Assembly (NCBI GenBank): GCA_027475525.1
Contig: JAMWFC010000067.1
Span: 434,001-498,000 of the forward strand
Direction: 5' to 3'
Source: Macrolepiota albuminosa
Taxonomy: Eukaryota; Basidiomycota; Agaricomycetes; Agaricales; Agaricaceae
DNA: 64,000 nucleotides
In this document: positions 10,886 through 21,993 of the stretch, one piece after another
Layout: each line of letters starts with the position of its first letter
How positions within the stretch are numbered: position 1 is the first letter of the stretch
Program-made: the position numbers and the translations under genes
Notes under the pieces: generated by a model
What the model was told of the DNA's origin: nothing
Databases searched by the model: none
The model's input: the letters and a program-made list of their open reading frames with translations, nothing else

Positions 10886-11222
10886 AGTTGTTTTCGCCTT
10901 ATTATGACGATAGCTAGGTCTTGGTGCTAAAGGCGAATCTCGTGAATTTAGGGCAAAGGTGCATTTTTCTTTATTACGTCGTTAATTAGCTATAGACGTA
11001 TACGATAAAAAAACCGTAAGAATAACTAATGTCAAAACCAAATTAGCGCTTGCCGGCAGTCGCATTTATGGGTTTCGACGAAGTCTTATTTGGTGATGCA
11101 AGCGTAATGATACATGGTCTATGATGGGAGTAATGATGTAAAAAGGATGAGTGGGGTCCCTAGGATGAGACCGGTCATGTTGATGGACAGGCCTTCCAAT
11201 AATGATTCGATAAGGACGAATG

Positions 11223-12205
11223 TCAGCCGTCAGTCAAAGAGTCATTCAAAAAAGGGTCCTGTCTCTCTCCAACTGTATCAAGTATTTTTCGGACGTGTGG
11301 GTCGACAAACTCTCTACGCAGATCGCCCACGTTTTGTGCCAGAACGACTATCAACATATACGCCTGATCCAAAAACGCCATAACATGCGGACGTAGACGA
11401 ACATAGAAGTTTACCACATGGAGTCTAACTATTTTGTATATTCTCACCGCGTTCTTCCGAGCGTTCAACAGGCGGTGCCGGGCATGAGGCAAATCACGGA
11501 AATATATTGCTTGTGCATAAGCGATGCCATTACCAATGCCAGGGGCGATATAATTGTTGTAAAAGGGATGGATGTGGCGCTTAAGGGTCGGGTGGAGGAC
11601 ATCAAAGTATGATGGTATGATGACACATGTCACAGTCGATCGACAATCAACCGATGGAGCCGTGGGGCAACCTCAGCAACATAATAAGATAGACAGGAGC
11701 CCAAGAATGCGGAAATGTGAAGAATAATGCGAGTTCGAGCGAAGTCGACGCTAGAAGCGGCATGGGGTTTGAGGGGTTCTACATATGGTTGCGTATTCTG
11801 AATGACGGATGCAACGGATGGTAGAACGTAGGGATCAATGATTTGTGTGGGATAGAACTCCAAAGACCTGCATAACGGTAGTGTTCGTGCAAAGCCGATG
11901 GGACAGACAGCAGCCGCATATACCAAAGAGGCAGATAGCATAAAGAGTAACACTTGAAGAGTTCCGTAGTAGGACACAATTTTCTGTGACAAAACCATAC
12001 ATACGGTAATCACAATCTAAATGAAGGTACATACCTTTCTTTCTGGTTTTGTGACCTTCGAGAGTTCTCTTTCCTTGGGGCCATTCGACCGGTCGTGGAC
12101 ATCTGGAATCGGGCAAGGCACTGGGGCGCGGACAGCCGGTTGTGTAGAAGCCGTGCGAGAGACTGGAGGAGCGGTGCTTACAGATATTCTACGATTGACG
12201 ACCAT
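11223..12205 (-). CDS. Host gene: hypothetical membrane protein, spliced
   Basis: Exon 1 (12205-12035, 57 codons, MVVNRRISVSTAPP...) is Pro/Ser/Arg-rich. A 51-nt intron (12034-11984) has GTATGT donor and CACAG acceptor. Exon 2 encodes two hydrophobic segments, GTLQVLLFMLSASLVYAAAV and RIILHISAFLGSCLSYYVAE. The last part (11633-11223) is in another frame and encodes a long basic, amphipathic stretch (HPFYNNYIAPGIGNGIAYAQ, NFYVRLRPHVMAFLDQ) ending LNDSLTDG, TGA. The frame change near 11630 is either a real frameshift or a 92-nt intron (11671-11580) with a weak GTTGCC donor. That intron would keep the frame but remove plausible coding sequence. The family is not recognised; a membrane-anchored role is inferred from hydrophobicity only. 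Confidence 0.6.
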
Positions 12206-12712
12206 GGTTGTAGAAGTTTCAGTTTAGTTATACAATGTACCCGGATTCAGCAACTATGCGTTTGGAGCAACTATGCGTTTGGCCTTGCTTGGTCGACGAT
12301 GACGATCCGCCGCTGTACTTTTTGCATTCACCACCATGACCTCTTCCTTTCTGCTTGAGGTAAGCTCTAATTTTCATTCTGAGCTTGTTTTCAAAATTTA
12401 TCTCATCGTCTCCAGATACTGTTTATAAGCCGAGTGGATTTCTGATCATGCCCATTTTATGACTCGCTAGTAAGGCTCCATTCTGACTCATGATCCCTCG
12501 TTATCATAGAAGCTGGTGAAGATCAGCCATCAGTTGATCCAGTTCTGGCTGCTGATGCGTCTCGTATCCAGGGAAAATGGGCCAAAGGACATCGTTGGGA
12601 AATATCTCACTATAGCCGGTGAAGAGATTGTCCCCCTCGTGGTCACTAGAATTGCGGCCCGAAAAACCTAATTCGTCCCATGCGCTCGCTGACGTCAAAT
12701 ATGTTTCATACC
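12206..12712. other. Intergenic region upstream of the minus-strand membrane-protein gene
   Basis: This holds the promoter side of the 11223-12205 gene. On +, a GTAAGC...CCAG intron-like segment (12360-12418) follows a short open stretch. On minus, a GTATGTAA donor-like site sits near 12730 in front of an acidic frame ending LDQLMADLHQLL (12504). No complete gene can be assembled from these. Confidence 0.35.
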
Positions 12713-12917
12713 CCGAGGTACAAATTACATACAACCCCTTTGCGATCGGATTTTTATAATCTTATTTCGTAAATAACATTTTTCTGAAACGAAACTTTTA
12801 CCGAGAGGCTCTGGTGTGTCGGCTGACCTTGCCGTCTGACATTGTTTGCTTGTTAAGAGAGTCGTATCTCCTGGGCAAAAGATATATAAAGCTCTCTTTT
12901 AGTGTGCGTCAAAGTAG
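12713..12917 (+). promoter_or_regulatory. Promoter of the small secreted protein gene (copy 2)
   Basis: TATATAAA at 12883-12890 precedes a CT-rich stretch, and transcription should start near 12915. The block is a diverged duplicate of 10690-10885. Conservation of the TATA segment in both copies supports a promoter. Confidence 0.6.
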
Positions 12918-13120
12918 TCTCTTCCTCCATTGGAACTGTATGTACCCAGCCATCGAACTGGCCGTGCTTCTCTCAACCTCACTTTTCAGATCGTCCAATT
13001 TGCTGCACATATCTTTCAATTCACCAACAGTTCAATATAAACCAACAGAATACAACTGTAAGTCATCGAGTGTATCGTGCATTTGGTTGGGTGCTGGCTT
13101 ACGCCTGTATCAATCTGTAG

Positions 13121-13291
13121 ATGAAGTTCAACCTTGTCATGCTGGCTACTGCCCTCGCGGCAACCTTTGTGAATGCCGCCCACCCCGTTGCGATTTGCGA
13201 TTTGAAGTGCGCCTTTAAATACCCCGAGTGTGCCAAAGGCTGGCATGCAGAATATCGGGGCGGATGCTGGGCCTGCTGCGAGGACGAATAG
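13121..13291 (+). CDS. Small secreted cysteine-rich protein (56 aa)
   Basis: A complete 56-codon frame from ATG 13121 to TAG 13291. Residues 1-20 (MKFNLVMLATALAATFVNAA) form a signal peptide with a likely cut after Ala20. The 36-residue mature peptide has six cysteines at 26, 30, 37, 49, 52 and 53 (C-x3-C-x6-C-x11-C-x2-C-C), enough for three disulphides. A 63-nt 5'UTR intron (13058-13120; GTAAGT donor, CTGTAG acceptor) ends directly at the ATG, and a TATA box lies about 240 bp upstream. Signal peptide, cysteine pairing and gene structure are those of fungal small secreted proteins. No family is recognised and no function is claimed. It could act outside the cell in host, microbe or developmental interactions. 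Confidence 0.8.
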   Translation: MKFNLVMLATALAATFVNAAHPVAICDLKCAFKYPECAKGWHAEYRGGCWACCEDE

Positions 13292-14013
13292 AAGACGGCA
13301 GTCATAATTCAGAATATGGTTCTGTAACTTTCCGGCGAACAATGTTATCAGTATTCATGTTTAAACTTGGAGCAAATCGCTACGCGAATATCTCACTCCG
13401 TGTTTATCTCATGATGATCAAGGTAGACGACACTTGACAAATGACGAACGACAATAAATTTCCCAACTACATTACTTAATGTAATTCAGGTCGAAACCTC
13501 ACTGGGATATACTAAAGGTGTAAGATTACAATGAAAAAAAGTCCCGCACTACTCCTGGAATTTCCTTTTGTTGAGGCCTGGTTTGCAATGAGAACTTGTC
13601 CTCAAATCCCTTCCGCCTTCGCCCATATGAGTCCTGCCAACCTAATTGACTCGTTATGCCAGATACTTGACACGCTTTGTTTTGAATGCCAGGGCAAGTC
13701 TGCAATGATTGGGGTGAAGCCCAGGTAGTATTTGGAGCGATATGAAGGCCAGACAGGGGAGTCGCGAAAAAGAGAGTGGGCAATGCTTGAAAGATGAGAT
13801 TTTATATGTGGACTCGTATGTTGTGATCAATAGGGATGGGCCGCTGCAGTGCATGGCAATACCGAGGTCTACAGTAGAGTTTTGTCAATTGTTTATAAAA
13901 TTAAATAGTCAAAAAGAGACCAATAGCACAATTACTGAAGCAGAGAGAGAAATTTTAGCTACTACTTATATGAAACTTGAGCTCAAATTTAAATGAGTTG
14001 AGCTTTTGAGTAA
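13292..14013 (+). other. Region with a possible small hypothetical ORF
   Basis: An open frame at 13742-13996 reads a hydrophilic 84-aa peptide (MKARQGSREKESG... to LELKFK). It has no signal, motif or intron, and base composition turns AT-rich at its 3' end. A second open frame at 13526-13783 lies on minus. I see nothing that decides for either. The 3' UTR of the secreted-protein gene should end within the first 200 bp. Confidence 0.3.
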
Positions 14014-14018
14014 GTTTG

Positions 14019-14064
14019 TGTTGGGAGACATTCCAACAATGGCTTAGTGGAATGTCTCCCAACA
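14019..14064. repeat. 46-bp perfect palindrome flanked by GTTTG
   Basis: TGTTGGGAGACATTCCA (14019-14035) is exactly inverted at 14048-14064 with a 12-nt spacer, and the unit is bounded by GTTTG at 14014-14018 and 14065-14069. It has the form of a minimal inserted element (TG...CA ends, 5-bp duplication), or of a structured hairpin. Confidence 0.6.
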
Positions 14065-14069
14065 GTTTG

Positions 14070-15189
14070 AAGAGAGGGGTTTTTCAATGATTAAGGAAGT
14101 TGATCATATATATTAGTGTTTATCAACATAAATCCAAGAATTGGATAGCATGATATGTATTGATAAGTAGACAAATAAAACATAGAGACTTAACTTCAAA
14201 GCCTTCAATTTTCATTATTGTCTCTGTAGACATAGAAGATATTGACACCAATATGACTTCTATACAAAAACAGATGTATCTCTCTGCAATTGTGGCTTCA
14301 TATTTATAGCTTGTAAACAGAAATAGTTTGAGTACTACAACAAACTATGCTAAAAGTGAGAAATGAATCTGCTTCTTGTAGGTATTTTTTGGTGCTATAT
14401 AAGCACAAGACATAATTTATATCCAAGATGATTAATTAAAGTTTCTCAGTTTCTAATAGCTCTCTAATTATTTATTTCAATATATTAAGTGTATCAGTTA
14501 ATGTAGATAAGAGACTAAAATTGTAACAGTTGACTCTTTAAATATGCATAAATAAAAGGAGTTATAGATTGACAACTAGGTATAAAATGCTAAAAGAAAG
14601 TAAATTTATAAACTAAATCAATATGTCAAAATGCAATTTCAGAACAGATTGATCAAACAATAAACTATTACAGAAGCAATAGCTTATATAAACTACTGCC
14701 AGAGCAACAGCTTACATAAACTATTGATGGAGTATCAGCTTATATAAGCACATTCTATCAGACAGAAAACTGGATCTAAGGTAGACAACACTAGGAACCA
14801 GCACCCCTTATATAAGCAGATAACACTTTCAATGTTGTCCTCAATAGCATCAAGCACAATCAAGTTTAAATGCCTTTAAGTCATAGAATATGGTGTAAGG
14901 ATACTTGTCTACAAGTTCTATGTACAATCTTGTTTCAATGTCAAGAACTCATAATGCTATTGATGGAAATATTTTCAAAAAATAATCTTTATAAAATTGT
15001 CTGCAATGTCCAGATCTCTCAAAAGGAACACAAATAATTTTTTCAATGCAAAGTTTTTGCCAGGAACATGATATTATATAATTACTACACATGACAATCT
15101 GGCGACACAGTAACATGGAAAAAAAACATACATTCAGCACTTAGAAAAATGGAAAGAGCTTCTAAAGCTACTCTGGCATAGAGAAAAAA
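14070..15189. other. AT-rich degenerate DNA
   Basis: No gene is seen. The motif GCTTATATAAGCA and close variants recur (near 14680, 14740, 14810) and appear again at 18600-18660 and in the 118-bp repeats further on. This stretch and the right-hand minisatellite may therefore be related flanks of one older transposon. Confidence 0.4.
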
Positions 15190-17630
15190 TACTCAGCTTC
15201 TCAACCAAGCTTGGACATCTTATGTGAATGATTACACTCCATCAGATCAAACATCTACTCTTGGCATGGCCAAGAATCATAGTTTTCACTGTGAAAAAAG
15301 AAATACCAATAAAAGGAGTGGCTTTGAAATGGGAGACATGGATTTAGATGAGGAAGAGGAACAGAAGCTGAGGTCTTACAGTTCAGTACTATTCTTGCTG
15401 AAGCATAGGCTATTGTAGTAAGGCTTGAAAAAAAAGCAATAAGATTGAAGCCAAAATGAAAGCACTACTATACTGAGAATGTACCTTGTACAATTCATTA
15501 TTATTCATTGAAATGTCGTAAACTTGCAGCACCTGGTCAAAAGTTTATTAGTGATCCTTTTTGAAAGGTTGATCAAGCTTCAAAAAATGTTCACATAGAG
15601 GATCTGGAGACAGGAGGCACAGAAAAGGAGGCTGGAGATGAGAAAAGCTCAGACAATAACATTGAGGAAGGTCTTCAGTATATTTTTCCTGTGGAGGCTT
15701 AGTTTTAGCCAGAAAATCAAAAAGATAACCCAAATTCTGGCTTAGCATAAGAACAAGTCCAGGAGCTTCTTGAAAAGCTGAAGAACAGAAGACTTACTTC
15801 TGACAATAGTCCAGAATCTACTAGAGATCAACTCTTAAACACACTATCCTATAAAAATTTTCCAATGCTTCGATGTGCCTGTGCAAATCTTACTTTAAAG
15901 AGCAAAGACAAAAAAATCAATGTTATCCTGCAGAGTCACATTGTGGCCATGATTGGAACACTTAATCTCTATCTCAATTGTGAGCTATCCTATACATGGT
16001 GACAGGCATCTATTTTAGCTTCAAAGGCAGCTGGCCATGGTGTTTATTATGCTCACAATCTTTGCATGTGGATTCATGCTTATTTACATTCTGAGGAACT
16101 TCCATTACATTAATATGGGACTCATCACTTCTTTATTCTCAAAGATGAGGATTTTTCAACATGGCTTCAACTCCACCTCACTGAACTTTCAAAGAATGGC
16201 TATATTTGTGCTCAGAACATTGTTGATTACATTGCACAACCAGAAGAAGTCCAGAATCAACTTGGATGTAAAGCCAGGAAGATTGACATACAAACAGCTG
16301 AGCAGTGGCTCCATGCAATGGCACTATATACAAAAGTCCAATAGAATGTATATTGATGGTCATAAGCATGAGGACATTGTCCAATACCAGACAGAGTTTG
16401 TCCAATATGAGAAGTGCTTTATTATCTATGATAATGATGGCAATGTTCTTTCGCAATCTTCTGGATTTTCTGTGGAACAGGCTGGCCGTTTCCATCTAAT
16501 TCTAGTAACACATGATAAATCAAGTTTCTATAAAAATGACCAAGGAGACTGAAATGGTTTTATGCCTTTGAAAAGACAACTTCATAAAAGAAGAGTAAAG
16601 GACAATCAATTATGATCTCAAATTTCTTGACAGCTAAATAGGGACAGTTAGTACATGAGAATGAGTTTGTTTTAAATCACTTTGTATAAATCATGTTGAT
16701 GTACTAATTGAATTGTGTTTCAAAGAAGTGTGCATTATCTTTAAAGCTGGAAAAACATGTGATGGATGGTTCACCAATGAAGACCTTATAAAACAAGTTG
16801 AAAAAGCTATTGATATATTTGAAGCTAAAACTAATGGCTTTGCTACTGGCTTGTTTCTTTTTGACAATGCTTCAAGCCATCAAAAACGTGCTTATGATGC
16901 ATTATCAGCACGTCAAATGCCAAAGAATCCCCACAAGACTTGGCAACATTACAAAGATGGGCCAAAAATGTGCACAACAACATTTGGTCTCAGTAACACC
17001 CCTCAATGTTTTTATTTTGATAATGATCACCCTGACAAGCCTGGCTAGTTCAAAGGCATGGAATTAATCATCAAGGAACAAGGCCTATGGCCTGCTAATA
17101 GACTTTATGCACAATGTGATGGTTTCAAGTATGAGCCTGGTAAAACTGACTGCTATTGCTGTTGGCTTCTGTTTTCATAGCCAGACTTTGTAAATGTCAA
17201 ATCTCATCTTGAAGAGTACATCACATCACGTGGTCATATCTGTGATTTTTACTCTAAGTATCATTGTGAACTAAACTTTATAAAACAGTATTGGGGAGCA
17301 GCTAAACTAGCTTATAGAATCACTCTGAAAACACAAGATCTTGCTGCTATAAAGAGAAATGTGTTGGTATGCCTTAATGATGTTAATCTCCTTTAGATCT
17401 GTTGATGAGTCACTTATTTCTTGTTTATAGCCATGAGTTGATTGATCTGACAATTTCAGATATGCTAATAGAGCAGCACATTTTATCGATGCATACTCAC
17501 AGGGTCTGACAGGTCCTAAGGCTACATGGGTGAACTAGAAGTATCATGGGCATCAAATTCTACCTCCAAGCATTACAAAAGAGCTCAAAAAGAAGTTTCA
17601 TGACAAGTATGACTTAAAAAACCCATAAAT
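15190..17630 (+). pseudogene. DDE-superfamily DNA transposase relic
   Basis: Broken + frames carry a transposase layout I associate with Agaricomycete genomes. The N-terminal half includes SKAAGHGVYYAHNLCMWIHA and QTAEQWLHAMALYTKVQ (15900-16340). The catalytic half includes IFKAGKTCDGWFTNEDL and the first catalytic Asp in LFLFDNASSHQKRAYDALSA (GAC at 16863). Next come SHLEEYITSRGHICDFYSKY, the Glu block CELNFIKQYWGAAK (17260-17300), and AAHFIDAYSQGLTGPKATW. The block normally reads ...NFIEQYWG; here AAA (17283-17285) replaces the expected Glu. Many TAG/TAA stops and frameshifts show an old, inactive copy. The enzyme would cut and paste a DNA transposon. Terminal repeats were not located. Confidence 0.75.
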
Positions 17631-18159
17631 ATATTTTGTCAAGGTCCTCATTGCCTTGTGTTGTCATAAAAAAAAACATTGATTTTCTGAACTCAAGATT
17701 TTGCTACTCTTGGCACTTACTTAATTGGATTATATAAGAGTGCTGGTTCCTAGTGTTGTTTATCTTATACAAGCTTATAGAAAAAATAATTCAAAAAGTT
17801 CTATGAATACCAAAGACAATGTGTTCTAATTTTCAAAGATGAAAATAAATAAAGAGAACAGAATAATGACTGCTAAAGCAAAAAAAAAATTCATATAATT
17901 GTACAATTTTCATTCATGCTCCTCTTTCTAGGTACTAGATATAATAAATTACAATAATAAACAAGGCATTTAACAACATGAAACAAATTACATATTCAAA
18001 AAAAACATATATACTTATTCAAAAAAAAAACATATATATATATATATATAAACAGAATCTCTTAACTTGGTAAAAGAAAAAAACAATAATGCACTCAATA
18101 CAAAAAAAACACAACTTAAAATATAGATATATTCTTTATACATAAAAAATAATTAATTA
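17631..18159. other. AT-rich spacer with simple repeats
   Basis: No coding signal. It contains A runs and a (TA)n tract at about 18030-18048. Confidence 0.5.
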
Positions 18160-18470
18160 CTCACCAAAGATAGCAGAAAAGAGGAGCAACATAATAGCCA
18201 GTAAAGATAGCTGAAAGGAAGCAAATTTTAAGGACATGGTGGTAATAGCCAGTAGAAATAGCCAGTAAAGATAGCCAAAAGAGAGCAAATATCGAGGATA
18301 TGATAGTAATAGTAATAGCCAGTAAAGATAGCCAAAAGGGAGCAAATCTTGAAAACATGGTAGTAATAGCCAGTAGTAATAGTCAATAAAGATAGCTGAA
18401 ATGGAGCAAATATTAAGAACATAGCCAGTAAAGGAAGAGATACAGCAATGGCTGAGATCATATGAAAAGC
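18160..18470. repeat. Minisatellite, AATAGCCAGTAAAGATAGC-type units
   Basis: The segment 'atagccagtaaagatagcc' plus 'aaa(a/g)ggagcaaat' recurs at least four times with drift. This makes an artificial repetitive minus-strand frame (repeated LSLLAI...). There is no gene; it is a short tandem array within older transposon-derived DNA. Confidence 0.7.
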
Positions 18471-18580
18471 ACAAATTTCAAGGATAAAATATATGCCAAA
18501 GCAGGTAGTAAAACTTTGGTCTACTTGCTTGTATGGGCTGTTGCTAGCATGGCATGTCTGAGATCTATTTGTTGACCTTG

Positions 18581-19046
18581 TTTCATACTAATATAGTCTA
18601 CTGCTTATATAAGCATCTGCACACAGCCTGCTGCTTATACAAGCATTTAGATAAACAAATAGTCTAATGAACCATATGACAACAAAAATTGAAGATATTT
18701 TTTGCATACTGACATAGGCTATTTATATAACAGCAAATATCAAAGACAATATTCACACACTAACACAGGCTACTGCTTACTAAGTATCCAGACCTACAGC
18801 ATATCTGGCAGTCCAGTAAATTACATGACAGCAAAAATCAAAGATATTTTTTCTATACTAATACAGGCTACTGCTTACTAAGTGTCCAGACATACTATTG
18901 CTTACATAAGCATCTGGCAGTCCAATGAATCACATGACAGCAAAAATCAAAGACATTTTTTCCACACTGACACAGGCTACTGCTTATTAAGTGTCCAGAC
19001 ATACTATTGCTTATACAAGCATCTGGCAGTCCAATGAATCACATGA
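18581..19046. repeat. Tandem repeat of about 118 bp, left part
   Basis: Units contain ACAGGCTACTGCTTA, AAGCATCTGGCAGTCCA, CACATGACAGCAAAAATC and AAAGACATTTTTTCCACACTG in fixed order. The array continues at 20053-20270 after the inserted LTR. Four to five degenerate units are visible in total. The last units before the LTR are the most alike, as expected for local unequal exchange. Confidence 0.75.
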
Positions 19047-19199
19047 TGATAGGACCCCATACAGGATCAGCGCATCAACGGCAGGCTACAGCAACACGGC
19101 ACAGGCTCAGGATACCTTAGCGATGATAGGACCCCATACAGGATCAGCGCATCAACGGCAGGCTACAGCAACACGGCACAGGCTCAGGATACCTTAGCG
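19045..19199. repeat. 77-bp exact tandem duplication (assembly join)
   Basis: Bases 19046-19122 are repeated without change at 19123-19199. The unit begins one base before the start of the LTR at 19047, the kind of repeat boundary where a short-read contig ends. The second LTR copy (46250) has this segment once. Confidence 0.9.
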
Positions 19200-20052
19200 C
19201 ACGCTAATTAACTAATTTTAGCAATATTTGATGGCTGTGCACGGCAAGAAGCAGATTTGATCAATGATAGCACCAACGGCAGACAGAATGACAACTGACA
19301 GATTGCATCAGTCACTGACGACAGCGCTTGGAAAGAAGACTGACAATCTATCAAAAACTGATGGACAGCTTGGCATTTGACCTTGGCATTTGACATCGCT
19401 TAGCGCCTCAATTTGGTGTCTGACATCGCTAAGCATTTTGGACAGACAGAAAGGTGATGGATTGATGGTTTAGCATTGTGATCTGCCGCCTGACGTCGCT
19501 AAGGGTCTTGAATGGATGGTAGGGATCTGAAACCGTTGGAGCTACCCCTATAAAATTTTCTAGTTTACTGTACTTTGGCAATGGTTAGTCACTGGCAACG
19601 GTGAACTCCTTGTAGTATAAAAAGTACTTACCGACTTGTACATACGCAACCAAGAACAGAGTTTTCTGCCCTCTTACTCCAGTCTCCCTTACGGTCTAGA
19701 TCTCATTTATGGTCGGCAACATCAAAGTCATCAGCAGTTGTAGACTATTGCTAGCCTTCGATAAACTCGCGCCTTGCAGCTACGGCAGGCATTAACATTG
19801 CTTAGACTTTGCTAAGCTTACAGTGTTCTTGCTGCTTACATTGCCGTATTTACTTATCGTTTTTTCCCTAAGCACTTTTGCCTTAGCGCTTGATACTTGC
19901 TGACCTTTTTCTGACTTTACTTTATTTTCATAGGTGCGTTCTCTGGGACCTGCCCGGGACTCCTCACATCACTTTTAGCACGCCCAATGCAAGCTTTTGG
20001 TACAGTAACACTATTACTATATTTGTTACTGACCAAACTTTGGGCATCATCA
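19047..20052 (+). mobile_element. Solo LTR, family A, copy 1, TSD ATGA
   Basis: Begins TGATAGGACC and ends GCATCATCA, flanked by ATGA at 19043-19046 and 20053-20056. It interrupts the 118-bp tandem repeat. Length is 1006 bp, or 929 after removing the 77-bp artefact. A close relative lies at 46250-47175 with its own 4-bp duplication. A promoter-like GTAGTATAAAAAGTACTT lies near 19613 and a TGCCTTAGCGCTT motif near 19879. No internal coding region accompanies it, so it is a solo LTR. No family is assigned. Confidence 0.85.
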
Positions 20053-20270
20053 ATGACAGCAAAAAATAAAGACATTTTTTTCCATACTGATACAGGCTGC
20101 TGCTTATACAAGCAATTCAGATAGATAAACAGTCTAATAAATCATATAACAGCAAAAATTGAAGACATTTTTCCCACACACCTACCTCAGCCTCAGGACA
20201 AAAATCAACAACAACAATCAAAGTCACATGACAGCAAAAATTAAAGACATTTTTTCTATACACAGTTCGC
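20053..20270. repeat. 118-bp tandem repeat, right part
   Basis: Resumes with ATGACAGCAAAAA directly after the LTR, followed by two more degenerate units. Confidence 0.65.
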
Positions 20271-20624
20271 TGCACAGAAAAACCTTGATCTATTCTAGAT
20301 CTCAGAACTAAAGTAGACCTTGGAATATGGCATTATTTGTTGCCTTCACTACTCTTGTAGATGCCGCTGTGTAAAGAGAATCAAACTGTGGACAATAAAT
20401 AAAGAAATTGTTATCAGACTATGTCCATTTTGTCAGTTTTCAAAGTAGTCATGTGCTCTTTATTGATAAGTCACATTTACAACTTACCTTCCTTAGTTGT
20501 TCTTTATATCATCCAGCAGACACTGAGATAGTAAATCATCATAAATAGTTAACATTCACATTTTTCTAACACTGATAAATAGATTTTATTCACTGTCTAT
20601 CTAGATATGAATTAAAATAGTTGT
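20271..20624 (-). other. Probable 3' tail of the LINE relic split by element II
   Basis: The stretch near 20505-20605 resembles 27752-27810, sharing GCAGA(C/T)ACTGAG and ATTTTATT(C/T)(A/G)CTGTCTATCTAG. Element II therefore landed in a locally duplicated sequence belonging to the LINE relic that continues on the right. No open reading frame is seen. Confidence 0.45.
20620..20624. other. Target-site duplication GTTGT of element II
   Basis: GTTGT at 20620-20624 is repeated at 27752-27756, outside the two LTRs. Confidence 0.95.
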
Positions 20625-21142
20625 TGTAAGGGCGACCTCTAGAGGCTGTGGCTCAGTCACACAGCTGGCAGAGGGAGATCCAAAGTGTATTAGAATGTAT
20701 ACTGACAATATCAAGGTAGCTACTCACCTGGCAGAGGGAGATCCAAAGAGAACAAGTCTGGGGATTCCCTATGCCAGGTTGGACGCTTCTGGGGCCTCTG
20801 AAGCGTGGGAAACAACTGTACAGTACAACAAAACCTTAAAAACTCGAAAATTGACTAACCAAACAAGTGTGCAAACAAGGGAGGAAAACTCCGGACTTTA
20901 GAAGTCAGAAAGGCAAACTCCGGCTTATCTAAGCAGCCTGGAGCGGTGCTGAAGGGCCCACACTTGTCTGAGTGATAGCTAAAGAACCAGAGCACCTCAA
21001 AGGTTGAGAATAGTACCAACAGATAGTGTTGAAGAAGTAGTAACAGCAAAATGAGAGAATGGTAGAAGAAATAAGGAAGTGAATGAAAGGAGAGTGAAGA
21101 AATAAGGAGTGAAAGAAGAAAGGAATGAGGGGTCCCCTGACA
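20625..21142 (-). repeat. Element II 3' LTR
   Basis: 518 bp, TGTAAGGGCG...CCCCTGACA on +. It carries the same 63-nt intron-like segment (20665-20727) as the 5' LTR. Confidence 0.95.
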
Positions 21143-21993
21143 TCACCCCCCCTCTAGAGTGCGGCGTCTCGACGTGCTGGATAGAAGTAGTTCTGGATGG
21201 CCTGGTCTACTTTGGAAAGGGAATAGAGGCCTCTGATTGCCCGAGGAGCATCAGGATGCTGTTGATAGAATTCCCGGACCAAGGCAGGGGCATGGACATT
21301 CTCTTGTGGCTCCCAGGAAACGTCCTCGATTCCATAGCCCTTCCACTTGACCTTGAACTGAAGCTTATTCCTAAAGAGTCGGCTGTCTAGGATCCACTCC
21401 ACTTCGTACTCTTCTTGGTTGTTTACCAGAACTGGTGGTGGAGGTGGCTGTGGACGTCGACCTGGAATTGGATCCTCTGGGGCTGGAGAAAGCTTCACCA
21501 CATTGAAGACTGGATGGAGTCGACTCATTCCACTAGGCAGCTTGAGTCGATAGGCAAGTGGGCCTACCTGTCTTACTATAGGGAAGGGGCCTAGACGACG
21601 GTGAGAGAGCTTCTGAGAAGGTCAGGTAGTGGCAATGTCAGAGGCATCCAGGTAGACTCGATCTCCAGGCTTGTACTTGGGGGCTGGAGTTCGTCCACGA
21701 TCGTAGTAGCGGGCCATGTCATCCTTTGCCTTAGCTAAAGCTGCCTTGGCCTCCTCCTGGGCTGCCTTCATCCGATCTATGAACTCATTGACAGCTTCAT
21801 TCTCTGAAGGTCGTCCACGAGGCTCAAATCCCATCCGAGGATGTCGACCAGTATCTAGAAGGAAAGGAGACATCTGGGTGGCAGCGTGTACACGGTTGTT
21901 GTACTGGAACTCTGCCTCTGGTAATAGATCGTCCCAGTCATCCTGTCGTTCATTGCAGAAGAGCCGGAGATACTGTTCTAGCTCCTGGTTGAC

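Noticed and set aside
18581..20270. CRISPR-like array
   Set aside because: Units are about 118 bp, diverged and without unique spacers of constant length, in fungal AT-rich DNA. It is a minisatellite.
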